Shown here piece by piece: positions 24,872-33,788 of a DNA stretch of 64,000 bases. The translations under genes and the position numbers were made by a program. Position 1 is the stretch's first letter, and every line of letters begins with the position of its first letter. The stretch lies in assembly GCA_964611145.1 (NCBI GenBank), contig CAZSYM010000008.1, positions 1 to 64,000 on the forward strand, read 5' to 3'. The notes under the pieces were generated by a model. That model saw nothing but the letters and a program-made list of their open reading frames with translations, was not told where the DNA came from and searched no databases. The DNA is from WFQV01 sp964611145 (lineage in GTDB: Bacteria > Bacteroidota > Ignavibacteria > Ignavibacteriales > Melioribacteraceae).

Positions 24872-27647
24872 AAAGACCAAAGGAAAAAAATTGGTTTACC
24901 TGTTCGGAAACGGGAAAGCCGATGGTACTGCGGCAATGAAAGAGTTGCTGGGCGGTAAAGGTGCTAATCTTGCTGAAATGAACAGAATCGGAGTGCCGGT
25001 CCCGCCGGGATTTACCATTACGACGGAAGTTTGCAACAAATATTTTGAAATAGGTCCCGCGGCAACAAAGAAAATGCTGGAACCCGAAGTAAAAAAAGGT
25101 ATTGCTCACGTTGAGAAAATAATGAAACTGAAATTTGGAGATAAAGATAATCCCTTATTGGTTTCGGTTCGTTCCGGTGCGCCTGCTTCCATGCCGGGAA
25201 TGATGGATACCGTTTTGAATCTCGGACTTAATGAAAAAGTGGTCGAAGGACTCGCGGCAAAGACCAACAATCCCCGCTTTGCATGGGATTCCTATCGTCG
25301 CTTTATTCAAATGTACGGCGATGTCGTGCTTGGAATGAAGCCCGAAAACAAGGAGGATCATGATCCTTTCGAAGAGATAATCGATGAAATGAAAAAGCAG
25401 AAAGGTATTAAACTCGATACGGAATTTACTGTTGACGATTTGAAAGAGATGGCTGAGCGCTTCAAAAAAATCATAAAGAAAAAGACCAAGAAGAACTTTC
25501 CCACCGATCCGTGGGAACAACTTTGGGGCGCAATTATGGCAGTGTTCGATAGTTGGAACAACGACCGCGCAATATTGTATCGTCAGATGAACAATATTCC
25601 GGCTCACTGGGGAACGGCGGTTAACGTGCAAGCGATGGTCTTTGGAAATATGGGTGAGGATTCCGCTACCGGCGTTGCCTTTACCAGAGATGCCGCTACG
25701 GGAGAAAATGTATTCAATGGCGAATATTTGATAAATGCACAAGGCGAGGATGTTGTGGCGGGCATAAGAACCCCGCAGCAGATTACGAAAGCCGGTTCTA
25801 TTAAATGGGCTAAGGCTCAAGGAATTTCCGAGAAAGAAAGAAGGGAAAAATATCCTTCCCTCGAGGAAGCAATGCCCAAAGTCTATAAAGAACTTGACCG
25901 AGTGCAAAAGAAACTCGAAAAGCATTATAAAGATATGCAGGACTTGGAATTCACCATTCAGAACGGAAAACTTTGGTTGCTTCAAACTCGTACGGGTAAG
26001 CGTACCGGTGCCGCAATGGTTAAAATTGCAATGGATATGTTGAAGGAAGGAATGATAGATGAAAAGACGGCTGTTATGCGCGTTGAACCGGAAAAATTGG
26101 ATGAATTGCTCCATCCCGTTTTTGACAAAGAGGAATTGAAGAAAGCCAAAGTTATTACGAAAGGCTTGGGCGCTTCTCCTGGCGCCGCTACCGGTCGCGT
26201 TGTTTTCCATGCCGAAGATGCGGAGGAATGGGCGGCGAAAGGTGAGAAAGTTATTCTGGTGCGTTTGGAAACTTCTCCCGAAGATTTGAAAGGTATGAAC
26301 GCTGCGGAAGGTATTCTCACTGCTCGCGGCGGTATGACCTCTCACGCGGCAGTCGTGGCTCGCGGAATGGGAAAATGCGCCGTTACCGGAGCTGGTGAAT
26401 TGAGAATAGATTACAAAAAGAAAATTGCCAAGACGGATGAAGTTACAATCAAGGAAGGCGATTGGATTTCTCTTGACGGTTCTACTGGCTTCGTTTATGC
26501 GGGTAAAATTAAAACCGCAGAACCGAAATTGAGTGGAAATTTCGAAAAGTTGATGAGACTTGCCGATAAGTACGCTCGCCTTAAAGTACGTACAAATGCG
26601 GATACTCCCGAGGATTCGCAGCGGGCTCGCAGTTTCGGCGCGAAAGGAATCGGACTTTGCCGTACGGAGCATATGTTCTTCGGTGAGGATAAAATCCTTG
26701 CGGTGCGCGAGATGATTCTCGCCGACGACGAAGCCGGTAGAAGAAAGGCTTTGGATAAGCTTCTTCCGATTCAACGGAAGGACTTCGAAGGAATTTTTAC
26801 CGCCATGAACGGTTTACCGGTTACCATTCGCTTGTTGGATCCTCCTTTGCACGAGTTCCTGCCCAAGGAAGCGAAGGAGCAAAAGGAGATGGCAAAGATA
26901 ATGGGCGTTTCCGTTTCCGCAATAAAGAAAAAAGTCGAGGAACTGGCGGAGGTTAACCCCATGCTCGGTCATCGTGGCTGCCGACTTGGTAACACGTATC
27001 CCGAAATTACCGAAATGCAAACTCGCGCCATTTTGGAAGCGGCGCTGAATGTTAGAAAGAAAGGCGTGCGTGTTTATCCCGAAATAATGGTTCCTTTGGT
27101 TTCCACAAAGAAGGAATTGGATTTGCAGAAGGAAATTATTTTGAAAACCGCTCAGGAGGTTTTCAAACGTCGCAAAACCAAAATCAATTTTTTGGTCGGA
27201 ACGATGATAGAAACTCCTCGCGCCGCTTTAACTGCGGGAGAAATAGCGGAAACCGCCCAGTTCTTTAGCTTCGGTACCAACGACCTTACTCAAATGACTT
27301 TCGGGTTCTCGCGCGACGATATCGGTTCTTTCTTACCCGAATATAAGTCAAAGGGTATTTTGGAAGTCGATCCTTTCGAAGTGCTTGATAGAAACGGAGT
27401 GGGTAAATTGGTTAAAATGGCATGCGAGGAAGGACGTAAAACAAGAGCCGACCTCAAATTGGGAATTTGCGGTGAGCATGGCGGCGAGCCGTCCTCCGTC
27501 GAATTTTGCCATATAACCGGTTTGGATTATGTAAGCTGTTCGCCTTTCCGCGTTCCTATTGCACGCTTGGCAGCAGCTCGCGCCGCTTTGACTTTCCCGC
27601 AAAAGGTTAAGAAAGCGGTTAAAAAGAAAACTGCTAAGAAGAAATAA
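24864..27647 (+). CDS. ppdK: Pyruvate, phosphate dikinase
   Basis: A 927-residue enzyme interconverting pyruvate, ATP and phosphate with phosphoenolpyruvate, AMP and pyrophosphate. The ATP-grasp N-terminal domain (GGKGANLAEM), the phosphohistidine domain GGMTSHAAVVARG with catalytic His494, and the C-terminal PEP/pyruvate barrel ending CGEHGGEPSSVEF are all present. It is longer than the usual ~875 residues because of insertions and a lysine-rich C-terminal tail (KVKKAVKKKTAKKK). A strong AAAGGAGG precedes ATG 24864, which lies 8 nt inside lpxK. It points to pyrophosphate-linked glycolysis or gluconeogenesis. Confidence 0.97.
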   Translation: MAKKTKGKKLVYLFGNGKADGTAAMKELLGGKGANLAEMNRIGVPVPPGFTITTEVCNKYFEIGPAATKKMLEPEVKKGIAHVEKIMKLKFGDKDNPLLVSVRSGAPASMPGMMDTVLNLGLNEKVVEGLAAKTNNPRFAWDSYRRFIQMYGDVVLGMKPENKEDHDPFEEIIDEMKKQKGIKLDTEFTVDDLKEMAERFKKIIKKKTKKNFPTDPWEQLWGAIMAVFDSWNNDRAILYRQMNNIPAHWGTAVNVQAMVFGNMGEDSATGVAFTRDAATGENVFNGEYLINAQGEDVVAGIRTPQQITKAGSIKWAKAQGISEKERREKYPSLEEAMPKVYKELDRVQKKLEKHYKDMQDLEFTIQNGKLWLLQTRTGKRTGAAMVKIAMDMLKEGMIDEKTAVMRVEPEKLDELLHPVFDKEELKKAKVITKGLGASPGAATGRVVFHAEDAEEWAAKGEKVILVRLETSPEDLKGMNAAEGILTARGGMTSHAAVVARGMGKCAVTGAGELRIDYKKKIAKTDEVTIKEGDWISLDGSTGFVYAGKIKTAEPKLSGNFEKLMRLADKYARLKVRTNADTPEDSQRARSFGAKGIGLCRTEHMFFGEDKILAVREMILADDEAGRRKALDKLLPIQRKDFEGIFTAMNGLPVTIRLLDPPLHEFLPKEAKEQKEMAKIMGVSVSAIKKKVEELAEVNPMLGHRGCRLGNTYPEITEMQTRAILEAALNVRKKGVRVYPEIMVPLVSTKKELDLQKEIILKTAQEVFKRRKTKINFLVGTMIETPRAALTAGEIAETAQFFSFGTNDLTQMTFGFSRDDIGSFLPEYKSKGILEVDPFEVLDRNGVGKLVKMACEEGRKTRADLKLGICGEHGGEPSSVEFCHITGLDYVSCSPFRVPIARLAAARAALTFPQKVKKAVKKKTAKKK

Positions 27648-27653
27648 AAATAA

Positions 27654-27680
27654 CGAGTCGCCGCTTTCGGCGGCGGCTCG
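27654..27680 (+). terminator. Hairpin after ppdK
   Basis: An 11-bp stem with one G-U pair (27654-27664 with 27670-27680) and a TTTCG loop lies 7 nt after the ppdK stop. No T-run follows, so it may be a weak terminator or a 3'-end stabiliser. The following 85 nt before queA show no other clear element. Confidence 0.55.
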
Positions 27681-27765
27681 CCCGTAAATCGGGAAAGAAA
27701 AGGATTTCGAATGAGAAGAAGTAAGTAATGAGATTGGAAAACAAAAATACGAAGCAGGAGAGAAA

Positions 27766-28803
27766 ATGAAACTATCGGATTTCAAATTCAAATTGCCTAA
27801 GACAGCAATCGCAAAATTCCCCGTCTCTCCGCGGGATTCGGCGCGATTGATGGTTTTGGATAGAAAAACTCAAACAATTGAACACAAAGTATTTCGCGAT
27901 ATTATCAATTATGTTTCCAGCGGCGATGTGCTGGTTGTTAACGAATCCAAGGTGATGCAAGCGCGCCTGATAGGTAAAAAAGAACGCACGAACGCCTTGA
28001 TTGAAGTGTTTGTCTTGCGGGAGCTTAACAGTCGTGAAAATATTTGGGACGTTATCGTTGACCCCGCACGGAAAGTCAGGATAGGAAACCGCATTTATTT
28101 TAGCGATACACTCTGGTGCGAAGTGATTGATAACACGACTTCCCGCGGACGGACGGTGAGATTCAATCAAGGTAGCAAGGATATTTATCGCGCAATAGAA
28201 AAAATCGGTCAAACTCCCTTGCCTCCTTACATTAATCGGAATGTGTTACCGGAGGATAAGGAAAATTATCAGACTGTCTTTGCCAAAGTGGACGGCTCGG
28301 TTGCCGCGCCCACGGCAGGCTTGCATTTTACGAAAGAACTGTTGAGAAAAATACAGAAGAAAAAAGTGAAGATTGCCAAGGTGACTCTTCACATAGGACT
28401 CGGTACTTTCCGTCCTGTGGAGGTGGAGGACTTGACCAAACATAGGATGGATTCGGAATATTTCGAAATAACCGAGGAGACGGCGGAAAAAATCAACGAA
28501 GCCATCCGAAAAGGGAAAAATGTAATTGCCGTAGGCACGAGTACCGTTCGCGCTTTGGAAAGTAGCGTTACGGCAAGCGGTTTCGTTAAGCCGGGTAGCG
28601 GTTGGACGGATAAATTTATCTTTCCGCCGTATGAATTTAAAATCCCGACTAAATTGATTACCAATTTCCACCAGCCGGGTTCGACGTTGATTATGCTTAC
28701 CTCCGCTTTTGCAGGTTATGACCTTTTGATGAAGGCTTATAAGGAAGCTTTGAAGGAAAAATACAGATTCCTCAGTTACGGCGATGCAATGTTGATTCAA
28801 TAA
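27766..28803 (+). CDS. queA: S-adenosylmethionine:tRNA ribosyltransferase-isomerase QueA
   Basis: A 345-residue enzyme of queuosine synthesis. It transfers the ribosyl part of S-adenosylmethionine to 7-aminomethyl-7-deazaguanine in tRNA. The N-terminus LPKTAIAKFPVSPRDSARLM, AAPTAGLHFT, HIGLGTFRPV and TNFHQPGSTLIML are all conserved QueA motifs, and the length is normal. GGAGAGAAA precedes ATG 27766. It appears monocistronic, with hairpins on both sides. Confidence 0.97.
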   Translation: MKLSDFKFKLPKTAIAKFPVSPRDSARLMVLDRKTQTIEHKVFRDIINYVSSGDVLVVNESKVMQARLIGKKERTNALIEVFVLRELNSRENIWDVIVDPARKVRIGNRIYFSDTLWCEVIDNTTSRGRTVRFNQGSKDIYRAIEKIGQTPLPPYINRNVLPEDKENYQTVFAKVDGSVAAPTAGLHFTKELLRKIQKKKVKIAKVTLHIGLGTFRPVEVEDLTKHRMDSEYFEITEETAEKINEAIRKGKNVIAVGTSTVRALESSVTASGFVKPGSGWTDKFIFPPYEFKIPTKLITNFHQPGSTLIMLTSAFAGYDLLMKAYKEALKEKYRFLSYGDAMLIQ

Positions 28804-28810
28804 TAAATAG

Positions 28811-28842
28811 GCTCCCGAGTTTTGGCTCGGGAGCTTGCTTTT
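28811..28842 (+). terminator. Intrinsic terminator after queA
   Basis: A perfect 9-bp stem (GCTCCCGAG 28811-28819, CTCGGGAGC 28826-28834) with a TTTTGG loop is followed by TTGCTTTT. It lies 7 nt past the queA stop. Confidence 0.85.
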
Positions 28843-28963
28843 AAACTCCCGCTCGATTTTCCAAAAGTCCCATAAGAATCAATTTGTGCTCGACTTCGAC
28901 GTATCGTTAATTTTTTCACTTTTTGTTAATTTAGCTTTTGACATATTTTTCAAAAGGAAAGCG

Positions 28964-29650
28964 ATGAAGACTTTTGCTATAATACCCGCTGGCGGTAAAG
29001 GAACGAGGCTGGGAACAAGTACACCCAAGCAATATCTGAAAGTGTTGGGAAAGGAAATAATAGCCTATACGTTACAAGTTTTTCAAGATTGCGAATTAAT
29101 AGATGAAATTGTGATTGCCGCCGAGGAAAGATATTTTCAAACTCTTGAGACTCTTGTGGGAAAATTCAATTTGACAAAGGTGAAAAATATTGTCAAAGGA
29201 GGGGCAACAAGACAGGATTCGGTTTATAATGCATTAATTTCCTTGGAGGCTGATGATACAGATATTGTTGCGGTTCACGATGCCGCGCGTCCGCTTTTAT
29301 CAAGGGAAATTTTGCGTAGGGCTGTTGAAAAAGCTCGGAAGGTTAAAAGTGTTGTTGTTGCCGTTAAAATGCGTGATACCGTTTTGGAGGGGGAAGAAAA
29401 AGTGGAGAATTATTTGGAGAGGGAAAGGATTTACGCAGTGCAAACTCCGCAGGTGTTCGAATATTCTCTTTTGAAAAAGGCTATGGACAAGGCGCGGGAA
29501 GAAAATTTTATCGGCACTGATGAATCTTCTCTTGTTTATCGGGCATCGAACGAAGTGTTTATTTGCGAAGGTAGTTCGGAGAATTTTAAAATCACTACGG
29601 AAACGGATTTGAAGCTTTTCGAATACTTTCTTAATTTAAAAATAAAATAA
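28964..29650 (+). CDS. ispD: 2-C-methyl-D-erythritol 4-phosphate cytidylyltransferase IspD
   Basis: A 228-residue enzyme that makes CDP-methylerythritol from methylerythritol phosphate and CTP in the non-mevalonate isoprenoid pathway. ATG 28964 is chosen because AAAAGGAAAG precedes it and the protein then begins MKTFAIIPAGGKGTRLG, the nucleotide-binding loop. An in-frame start at 28835 would add 43 residues not found in the family. VAVHDAARPL and AVQTPQVF are further signature blocks. It lies 17 nt before plsY. Confidence 0.96.
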   Translation: MKTFAIIPAGGKGTRLGTSTPKQYLKVLGKEIIAYTLQVFQDCELIDEIVIAAEERYFQTLETLVGKFNLTKVKNIVKGGATRQDSVYNALISLEADDTDIVAVHDAARPLLSREILRRAVEKARKVKSVVVAVKMRDTVLEGEEKVENYLERERIYAVQTPQVFEYSLLKKAMDKAREENFIGTDESSLVYRASNEVFICEGSSENFKITTETDLKLFEYFLNLKIK

Positions 29651-29667
29651 AATTTTGTGAGGAATTT

Positions 29668-30330
29668 ATGCTGAATTTACTTGTGATTATCGTCCTTTCC
29701 TATTTGGTTGGTTCGATACCAAACAGCATAATAATTACTAAGTTGGTAAAGGGTGTGGATATTCGCGATTATGGAAGCGGGAACGCTGGCGGTACAAACG
29801 TCTCCCGTGTATTGGGAAAGAAATACGGGATACTTGTAATTGTTTTGGATGCTTTGAAAGGAGCCTTTGCGGTAATAGTCGTGGCACGGCTCTATCTCGG
29901 AAATTTCCCCTTTACCAATTCCACTCCTTTTGATGATTTTACTTTGGTGCAGATAATTGCCGGTGTGTCGGCTGTTGTCGGACACGTTTGGACTGTTTTT
30001 GCAGGTTTCAAAGGCGGGAAAGGAATAGCCACGGGGTTGGGTGTTTTCCTTTCCATAATTACTATCGATATGCTTTTGGCTTTGGGCGTTTTTGTCCTTG
30101 TCGTTGCGCTTTCACGTTATGTTTCGCTCGGCTCTATTAGCGCTGCGATTTCCGTCCCGCTGATTATGTTCATACGGCAAAATGTTTTTCATGCCCATGT
30201 TACAGGTTATTACACTATAATGCCTTTTGCCGTTTTGTTGGCTTTGCTTGTTATTTATACTCATAGAGCAAATTTGAAAAGAGTCTTTGCCGGAGAGGAA
30301 CATAAAATAAGCTTTAGGAAAAAGAAGTAA
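29668..30330 (+). CDS. plsY: Acyl-phosphate:glycerol-3-phosphate acyltransferase PlsY
   Basis: A 220-residue inner-membrane enzyme that acylates glycerol 3-phosphate from acyl-phosphate, the first step of phospholipid synthesis. Five or so membrane helices are visible. The conserved loops SIPNSIIITK, DYGSGNAGGTNVSRVLG, and FKGGKGIATGLGV hold the substrate-binding residues. Length is near normal. It is followed after 2 nt by gpsA, whose product supplies its substrate. Confidence 0.96.
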   Translation: MLNLLVIIVLSYLVGSIPNSIIITKLVKGVDIRDYGSGNAGGTNVSRVLGKKYGILVIVLDALKGAFAVIVVARLYLGNFPFTNSTPFDDFTLVQIIAGVSAVVGHVWTVFAGFKGGKGIATGLGVFLSIITIDMLLALGVFVLVVALSRYVSLGSISAAISVPLIMFIRQNVFHAHVTGYYTIMPFAVLLALLVIYTHRANLKRVFAGEEHKISFRKKK

Positions 30331-30332
30331 AA

Positions 30333-31331
30333 ATGCGAATATCGGTTTTAGGTGCGGGTAGCTGGGGAACAACTTTAGCAATTGTTCTTCAGAACAACGG
30401 CCACGAGGTAACTCTGTGGGAATATAAAAGATTTTATGCGGCAAAACTTAATCGAACGAGGGAAAATAAAATTTATTTGCCGGGAATAAAAATCCCGAAA
30501 GAAATCAAAATCACCCATTCGCTCCAGGAAGCCTCCGAAAAACAGCATATGATTGTTCTTGCAATCCCTTCGCAGTTTTTAAGAGGAGTTATAAGAAAAA
30601 TAAAAGATTATGATTATCGAAACACTACCTTTGTGAGTGTGGCAAAGGGAATCGAGAAAGGGACGCTTATGACGGTTTCTCAAATTTTGAAGGATGAAAT
30701 ACCCTCCGTGGAAGCCGAGCATATAGGCGTGCTTTCGGGACCCAGCCATGCCGAAGAAGTGAGTCGGAAAATTCCTACCGCCGTAGTTGCCGCATCAGAA
30801 AGTGAAAGCACAGCGCATGTTATACAAGCCGCGTTCATGAATTCTTATTTCCGCGTTTATTCATCTACGGATTTGATAGGCGTGGAACTTGGAGGCGCAT
30901 TTAAAAACGTAATAGCGATAGGTGCGGGAATTATTGACGGTATCGGTTTCGGTGATAATTCGAAAGCGGCAATAATGACCCGGGCAATAGCCGAAATTAC
31001 AAGACTCGGTGTGGAAATGGGCGCTAACCCTAAGACTTTCTCCGGACTTTCCGGCATAGGGGATTTGATTGTGACCTGTATGAGTCGTCACAGTCGAAAT
31101 CGCTACGTGGGAGAGCAAATCGGGAAAGGCAAGAAATTAAAAGATGTTATCAAATCAATGGAAATGGTTGCCGAAGGCGTGGAAACAAGCCGTTCGGTGC
31201 ATGAGCTTTCCGCTAAGTATCACGTGGAAACCCCTATCGCCGAAGCGGTTTATAAGGTGCTTTTCCTGGAAGCCGACCCGATGAAGGTTACTTACGAATT
31301 AATGACGCGAGAGATGAAGGCGGAGCATTAG
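30333..31331 (+). CDS. gpsA: NAD(P)-dependent glycerol-3-phosphate dehydrogenase GpsA
   Basis: A 332-residue enzyme that reduces dihydroxyacetone phosphate to glycerol 3-phosphate for phospholipids. The Rossmann motif VLGAGSWGTTLA is at 5-16. SVAKGIEKGT, LSGPSHAEEV and GLSGIGDLIVTC are diagnostic, and the catalytic Lys lies in GGAFKNVIAIG. The RBS lies within the plsY end and the spacing is 2 nt, so plsY and gpsA are coupled. It is convergent with a thioesterase gene only 4 nt away. Confidence 0.97.
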   Translation: MRISVLGAGSWGTTLAIVLQNNGHEVTLWEYKRFYAAKLNRTRENKIYLPGIKIPKEIKITHSLQEASEKQHMIVLAIPSQFLRGVIRKIKDYDYRNTTFVSVAKGIEKGTLMTVSQILKDEIPSVEAEHIGVLSGPSHAEEVSRKIPTAVVAASESESTAHVIQAAFMNSYFRVYSSTDLIGVELGGAFKNVIAIGAGIIDGIGFGDNSKAAIMTRAIAEITRLGVEMGANPKTFSGLSGIGDLIVTCMSRHSRNRYVGEQIGKGKKLKDVIKSMEMVAEGVETSRSVHELSAKYHVETPIAEAVYKVLFLEADPMKVTYELMTREMKAEH

Positions 31332-31335
31332 TATT

Positions 31336-31740
31336 TTATTGCTCCACGTGTTGCCCTAATGCTTCTTTTAACTCTTCCGGAAGAGCTGTTTTCTTGAGAT
31401 TCGTTTTGTCCACCGCTACGTGTATCGTCCGAACTTTCGTCTTTACTTTGTCGTTATTCCCGAAAAATTCATATTCGAGAGAGAAAGAGGACTCCCTTAA
31501 ATTCCGCACTTTTACTTTCACGGTGATTACTTCCGAAGGTAGAATTACGGCGTGATAGTCGGCTTCCGCGTGAACTATTGGAATGACAATTTTCTCGTCG
31601 TCAAAGGGGTTGCTTCTTTTTAGTATGTCTTCCAGAAATTCTTCGTACGCCGTATGTGCCAGTTTGAAAGCGTTGGCAAAAAACAATATGCCTGCCGGGT
31701 CGGCGTCGTAAAAGTTTATTCTTATTTTTGTTTCAAACAA
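31336..31740 (-). CDS. Hotdog-fold acyl-CoA thioesterase, YbgC/4HBT family
   Basis: A 134-residue hotdog thioesterase. INFYDADPAGILFFANAF carries the family signature (YxDxD...G) with the catalytic Asp. The start is a TTG at 31740, with AAAGGAAAAG about 4 nt upstream. Relatives cleave 4-hydroxybenzoyl-CoA, short acyl-CoA or acyl-ACP, and YbgC works with the Tol-Pal envelope system. The substrate here cannot be decided. The gene is convergent with gpsA. Confidence 0.85.
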   Translation of the reverse strand: MFETKIRINFYDADPAGILFFANAFKLAHTAYEEFLEDILKRSNPFDDEKIVIPIVHAEADYHAVILPSEVITVKVKVRNLRESSFSLEYEFFGNNDKVKTKVRTIHVAVDKTNLKKTALPEELKEALGQHVEQ

Positions 31741-31827
31741 TTTCTTTTCCTTTTTTTATTTCTTGTGTTCGATTTCTTATTTTAGCCGAACAAATTTAAG
31801 AAATAATTTCAAAACGGTGGAGGATTT

Positions 31828-33120
31828 ATCAAGCTTGCAAAGATTTTCATATTGATATTTTTGACGGCGTTTTCCGTTGCTTTCTCTCAGAAAAGAGAGA
31901 TTAAGAAGACTTATTATCCGAACGGAGCCTTGAAATCCGTAGGAGAGTATTTGAACGGAAAGAAAGACGGCGTTTATAAGGAATTTTACGAGGACGGTAA
32001 ACTTTGGAAGGTTTGGCATTTCGTTGGTGGTTTGGAAGAAGGGATTTCTACGTGGTACTTTCCGAACGGAAACGTCAGTATGGAATGGAATTACAAACAT
32101 GGCAAGCTTGAGGGAATTTCCAAATGGTATTATCAAACCGGTGAACTTTGGGCGGAAGCGGAATATCACAACGATTTGCAAGAAGGTTTCACGACCGTTT
32201 ATTATAAAAGCGGGGCGGTTCAGGGAATTTGGGCTTATAAGCATGGAAAATTAAACGGCGTTACTAAAATCTTTTATGAGAATGGCAATTTGGAAGTGGA
32301 AAGAAATTATGTGAACGATTTATTGGAGGGAACCAGCAAGGTATATTATGAATTCGGCGGTCTGGCATTGGAGGCACATTATAAACATGATAAACTCGAC
32401 GGTGTTTCCTATCTTTATTACCCGGACGGTTCCATTAAAGTCGTTGATACTTATATAAACGGACAAATCGTGAAGCGCGTTCGTTATGACATAGCGGGGC
32501 ATTTCGAAAAAGTGGAGGAGAGTTTTAATAATTATTATGACGAAGGAACTATCTCCGAACATTTGCATTTTAGAGAAGGCAAGAAAAACGGCTTGAATAT
32601 CGAATATTACAAAAGCGGCTATGTCCAAGCGATGATTAATTATTACAAAGGGATACCGGACGGAACATGTTTTTATTTCTATGACGGCGGAGTATTGAAA
32701 AGGCAAACGGATTATGTGATGAATGTGAAAGACGGTAGCGAACTTCTTTTCAATAAAAAGGGAATTAAAATTGCGGAACTGAATTATTTGAACGGCAAAT
32801 TGGAGGGATATTGCCGTTATTATTACAATGACGGCAGTTTGAAGGCGGTTAAGTATTATCGGGGAGGAAAGCTCGACGGGAGAATTCTAACCTATTACGA
32901 CAAGGGCGGACTTGAATCCGAAGAAAATTTTGTCCTCGGGAAAAAAGAAGGAACCGCTAAGTATTATTATTGGGACGGTACGCTCCGTGAGGTGCGGAAT
33001 TATAAAAACAATTTGCCCGACGGTGAATTTGTTTATTATGATGAAAGAGGGAAAATTCTTAAGAAATTGGAGTTTGAAAAAGGCGAATTGAAAAAGAAAA
33101 TATTTTTGGGTAAAAAATGA
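31828..33120 (+). CDS. Exported MORN-like (YwqK-type) repeat protein, probable AUC start
   Basis: The mature protein consists of about 17 tandem repeats of roughly 23 residues (consensus near YYxNGxLxxExxYxNGKLEG), the MORN/YwqK type seen in surface and cell-envelope proteins. The first ordinary start in frame is TTG 31852, giving MIFLTAFSVAFSQ without a charged n-region or RBS. The frame is open further upstream: ATC at 31828 follows GGAGG by 4 nt and gives IKLAKIFILIFLTAFSVAFSQ (split: IKLAKIF, ILIFLTAFSVAFSQ), a complete signal peptide. No ATG, GTG or TTG exists between the upstream in-frame stop and 31852. I therefore place the start at 31828 as a non-AUG initiation. The antitoxin label given to some relatives is not supported here. 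Confidence 0.65.
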   Translation: MKLAKIFILIFLTAFSVAFSQKREIKKTYYPNGALKSVGEYLNGKKDGVYKEFYEDGKLWKVWHFVGGLEEGISTWYFPNGNVSMEWNYKHGKLEGISKWYYQTGELWAEAEYHNDLQEGFTTVYYKSGAVQGIWAYKHGKLNGVTKIFYENGNLEVERNYVNDLLEGTSKVYYEFGGLALEAHYKHDKLDGVSYLYYPDGSIKVVDTYINGQIVKRVRYDIAGHFEKVEESFNNYYDEGTISEHLHFREGKKNGLNIEYYKSGYVQAMINYYKGIPDGTCFYFYDGGVLKRQTDYVMNVKDGSELLFNKKGIKIAELNYLNGKLEGYCRYYYNDGSLKAVKYYRGGKLDGRILTYYDKGGLESEENFVLGKKEGTAKYYYWDGTLREVRNYKNNLPDGEFVYYDERGKILKKLEFEKGELKKKIFLGKK

Positions 33121-33220
33121 AGATTGCGTAAGGGAAGGCTCTCCATTTGCCAACGTTGAAAAACTTTCCTTTCATTATTTAATTAAAATGATTATTTTTA
33201 ACAAAAATTATTCCAGAAAA

Positions 33221-33787
33221 ATGAATTTTAATCTGATAGAAATAGACGGTGTTTTGGTCAACAAGGATATTCTGAACGTAAAGTTTACGTGTGATCTTTC
33301 GAAGTGCAAAGGCGCCTGCTGTACGTTGGAAAGTGAATACGGAGCTCCCGTCACGGAAGAAGAAATTAAACGTATTGATGAAATATTAGATATAATTTGG
33401 GAAGACTTGCCCGAAACAAGCCGATGGATAATCGAGAAAGAAGGATTCTATGAGATTAAAGGCGGGGAATTGTTACTCCGTAGCGTGGAAAACAAGGATT
33501 GCGTTTTTGTTTATCGGGAAAACGGAATTGCCAAATGCGCAATAGAAAAAGCATTTCTTGAAGGGAAACTCGATTTTAGAAAACCCATTTCTTGTCATTT
33601 GTTTCCTATACGGGTAACAAATTTCGGCGGGGACGTCTTGCGTTATGAGGAATATTCCGAATGCGCCCCCGCATTGGAATTGGGTAAAAAAACAAACCTT
33701 TCCGTCGGACAATTTTGCAAGGATGCTCTTGTACGAGCTTACGGGGAAGAATGGTACGATAAGTTAATCAAGCAAGGGACGACGTGA
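33221..33787 (+). CDS. DUF3109 family cysteine-cluster protein
   Basis: About 188 residues, or 199 if ATG 33188 is used; neither start has a clear RBS, and 33221 better fits the usual N-terminus. FTCDLSKCKGACCTLE holds the CxxxCKGACC cluster, with further cysteines in CAIEKAF, ISCHLFPIR, SECAPAL and QFCKDAL. These probably bind a metal or iron-sulfur centre, as in the YkgJ-like group. Function is unknown. It sits 1 nt before rpoN, so the two are probably co-translated. Confidence 0.8.
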   Translation: MNFNLIEIDGVLVNKDILNVKFTCDLSKCKGACCTLESEYGAPVTEEEIKRIDEILDIIWEDLPETSRWIIEKEGFYEIKGGELLLRSVENKDCVFVYRENGIAKCAIEKAFLEGKLDFRKPISCHLFPIRVTNFGGDVLRYEEYSECAPALELGKKTNLSVGQFCKDALVRAYGEEWYDKLIKQGTT

Positions 33788-33788
33788 T

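Noticed and set aside
25155..26774. A 539-codon open frame on the minus strand opposite ppdK
   Set aside because: It lies wholly within a clear PPDK coding region. Its product has no recognisable domain, and its composition is that of an antisense shadow.
31828..33120. Toxin-antitoxin function for the MORN-like protein
   Set aside because: Some relatives carry an antitoxin label, but no toxin-like partner gene is adjacent and the protein has a signal peptide.
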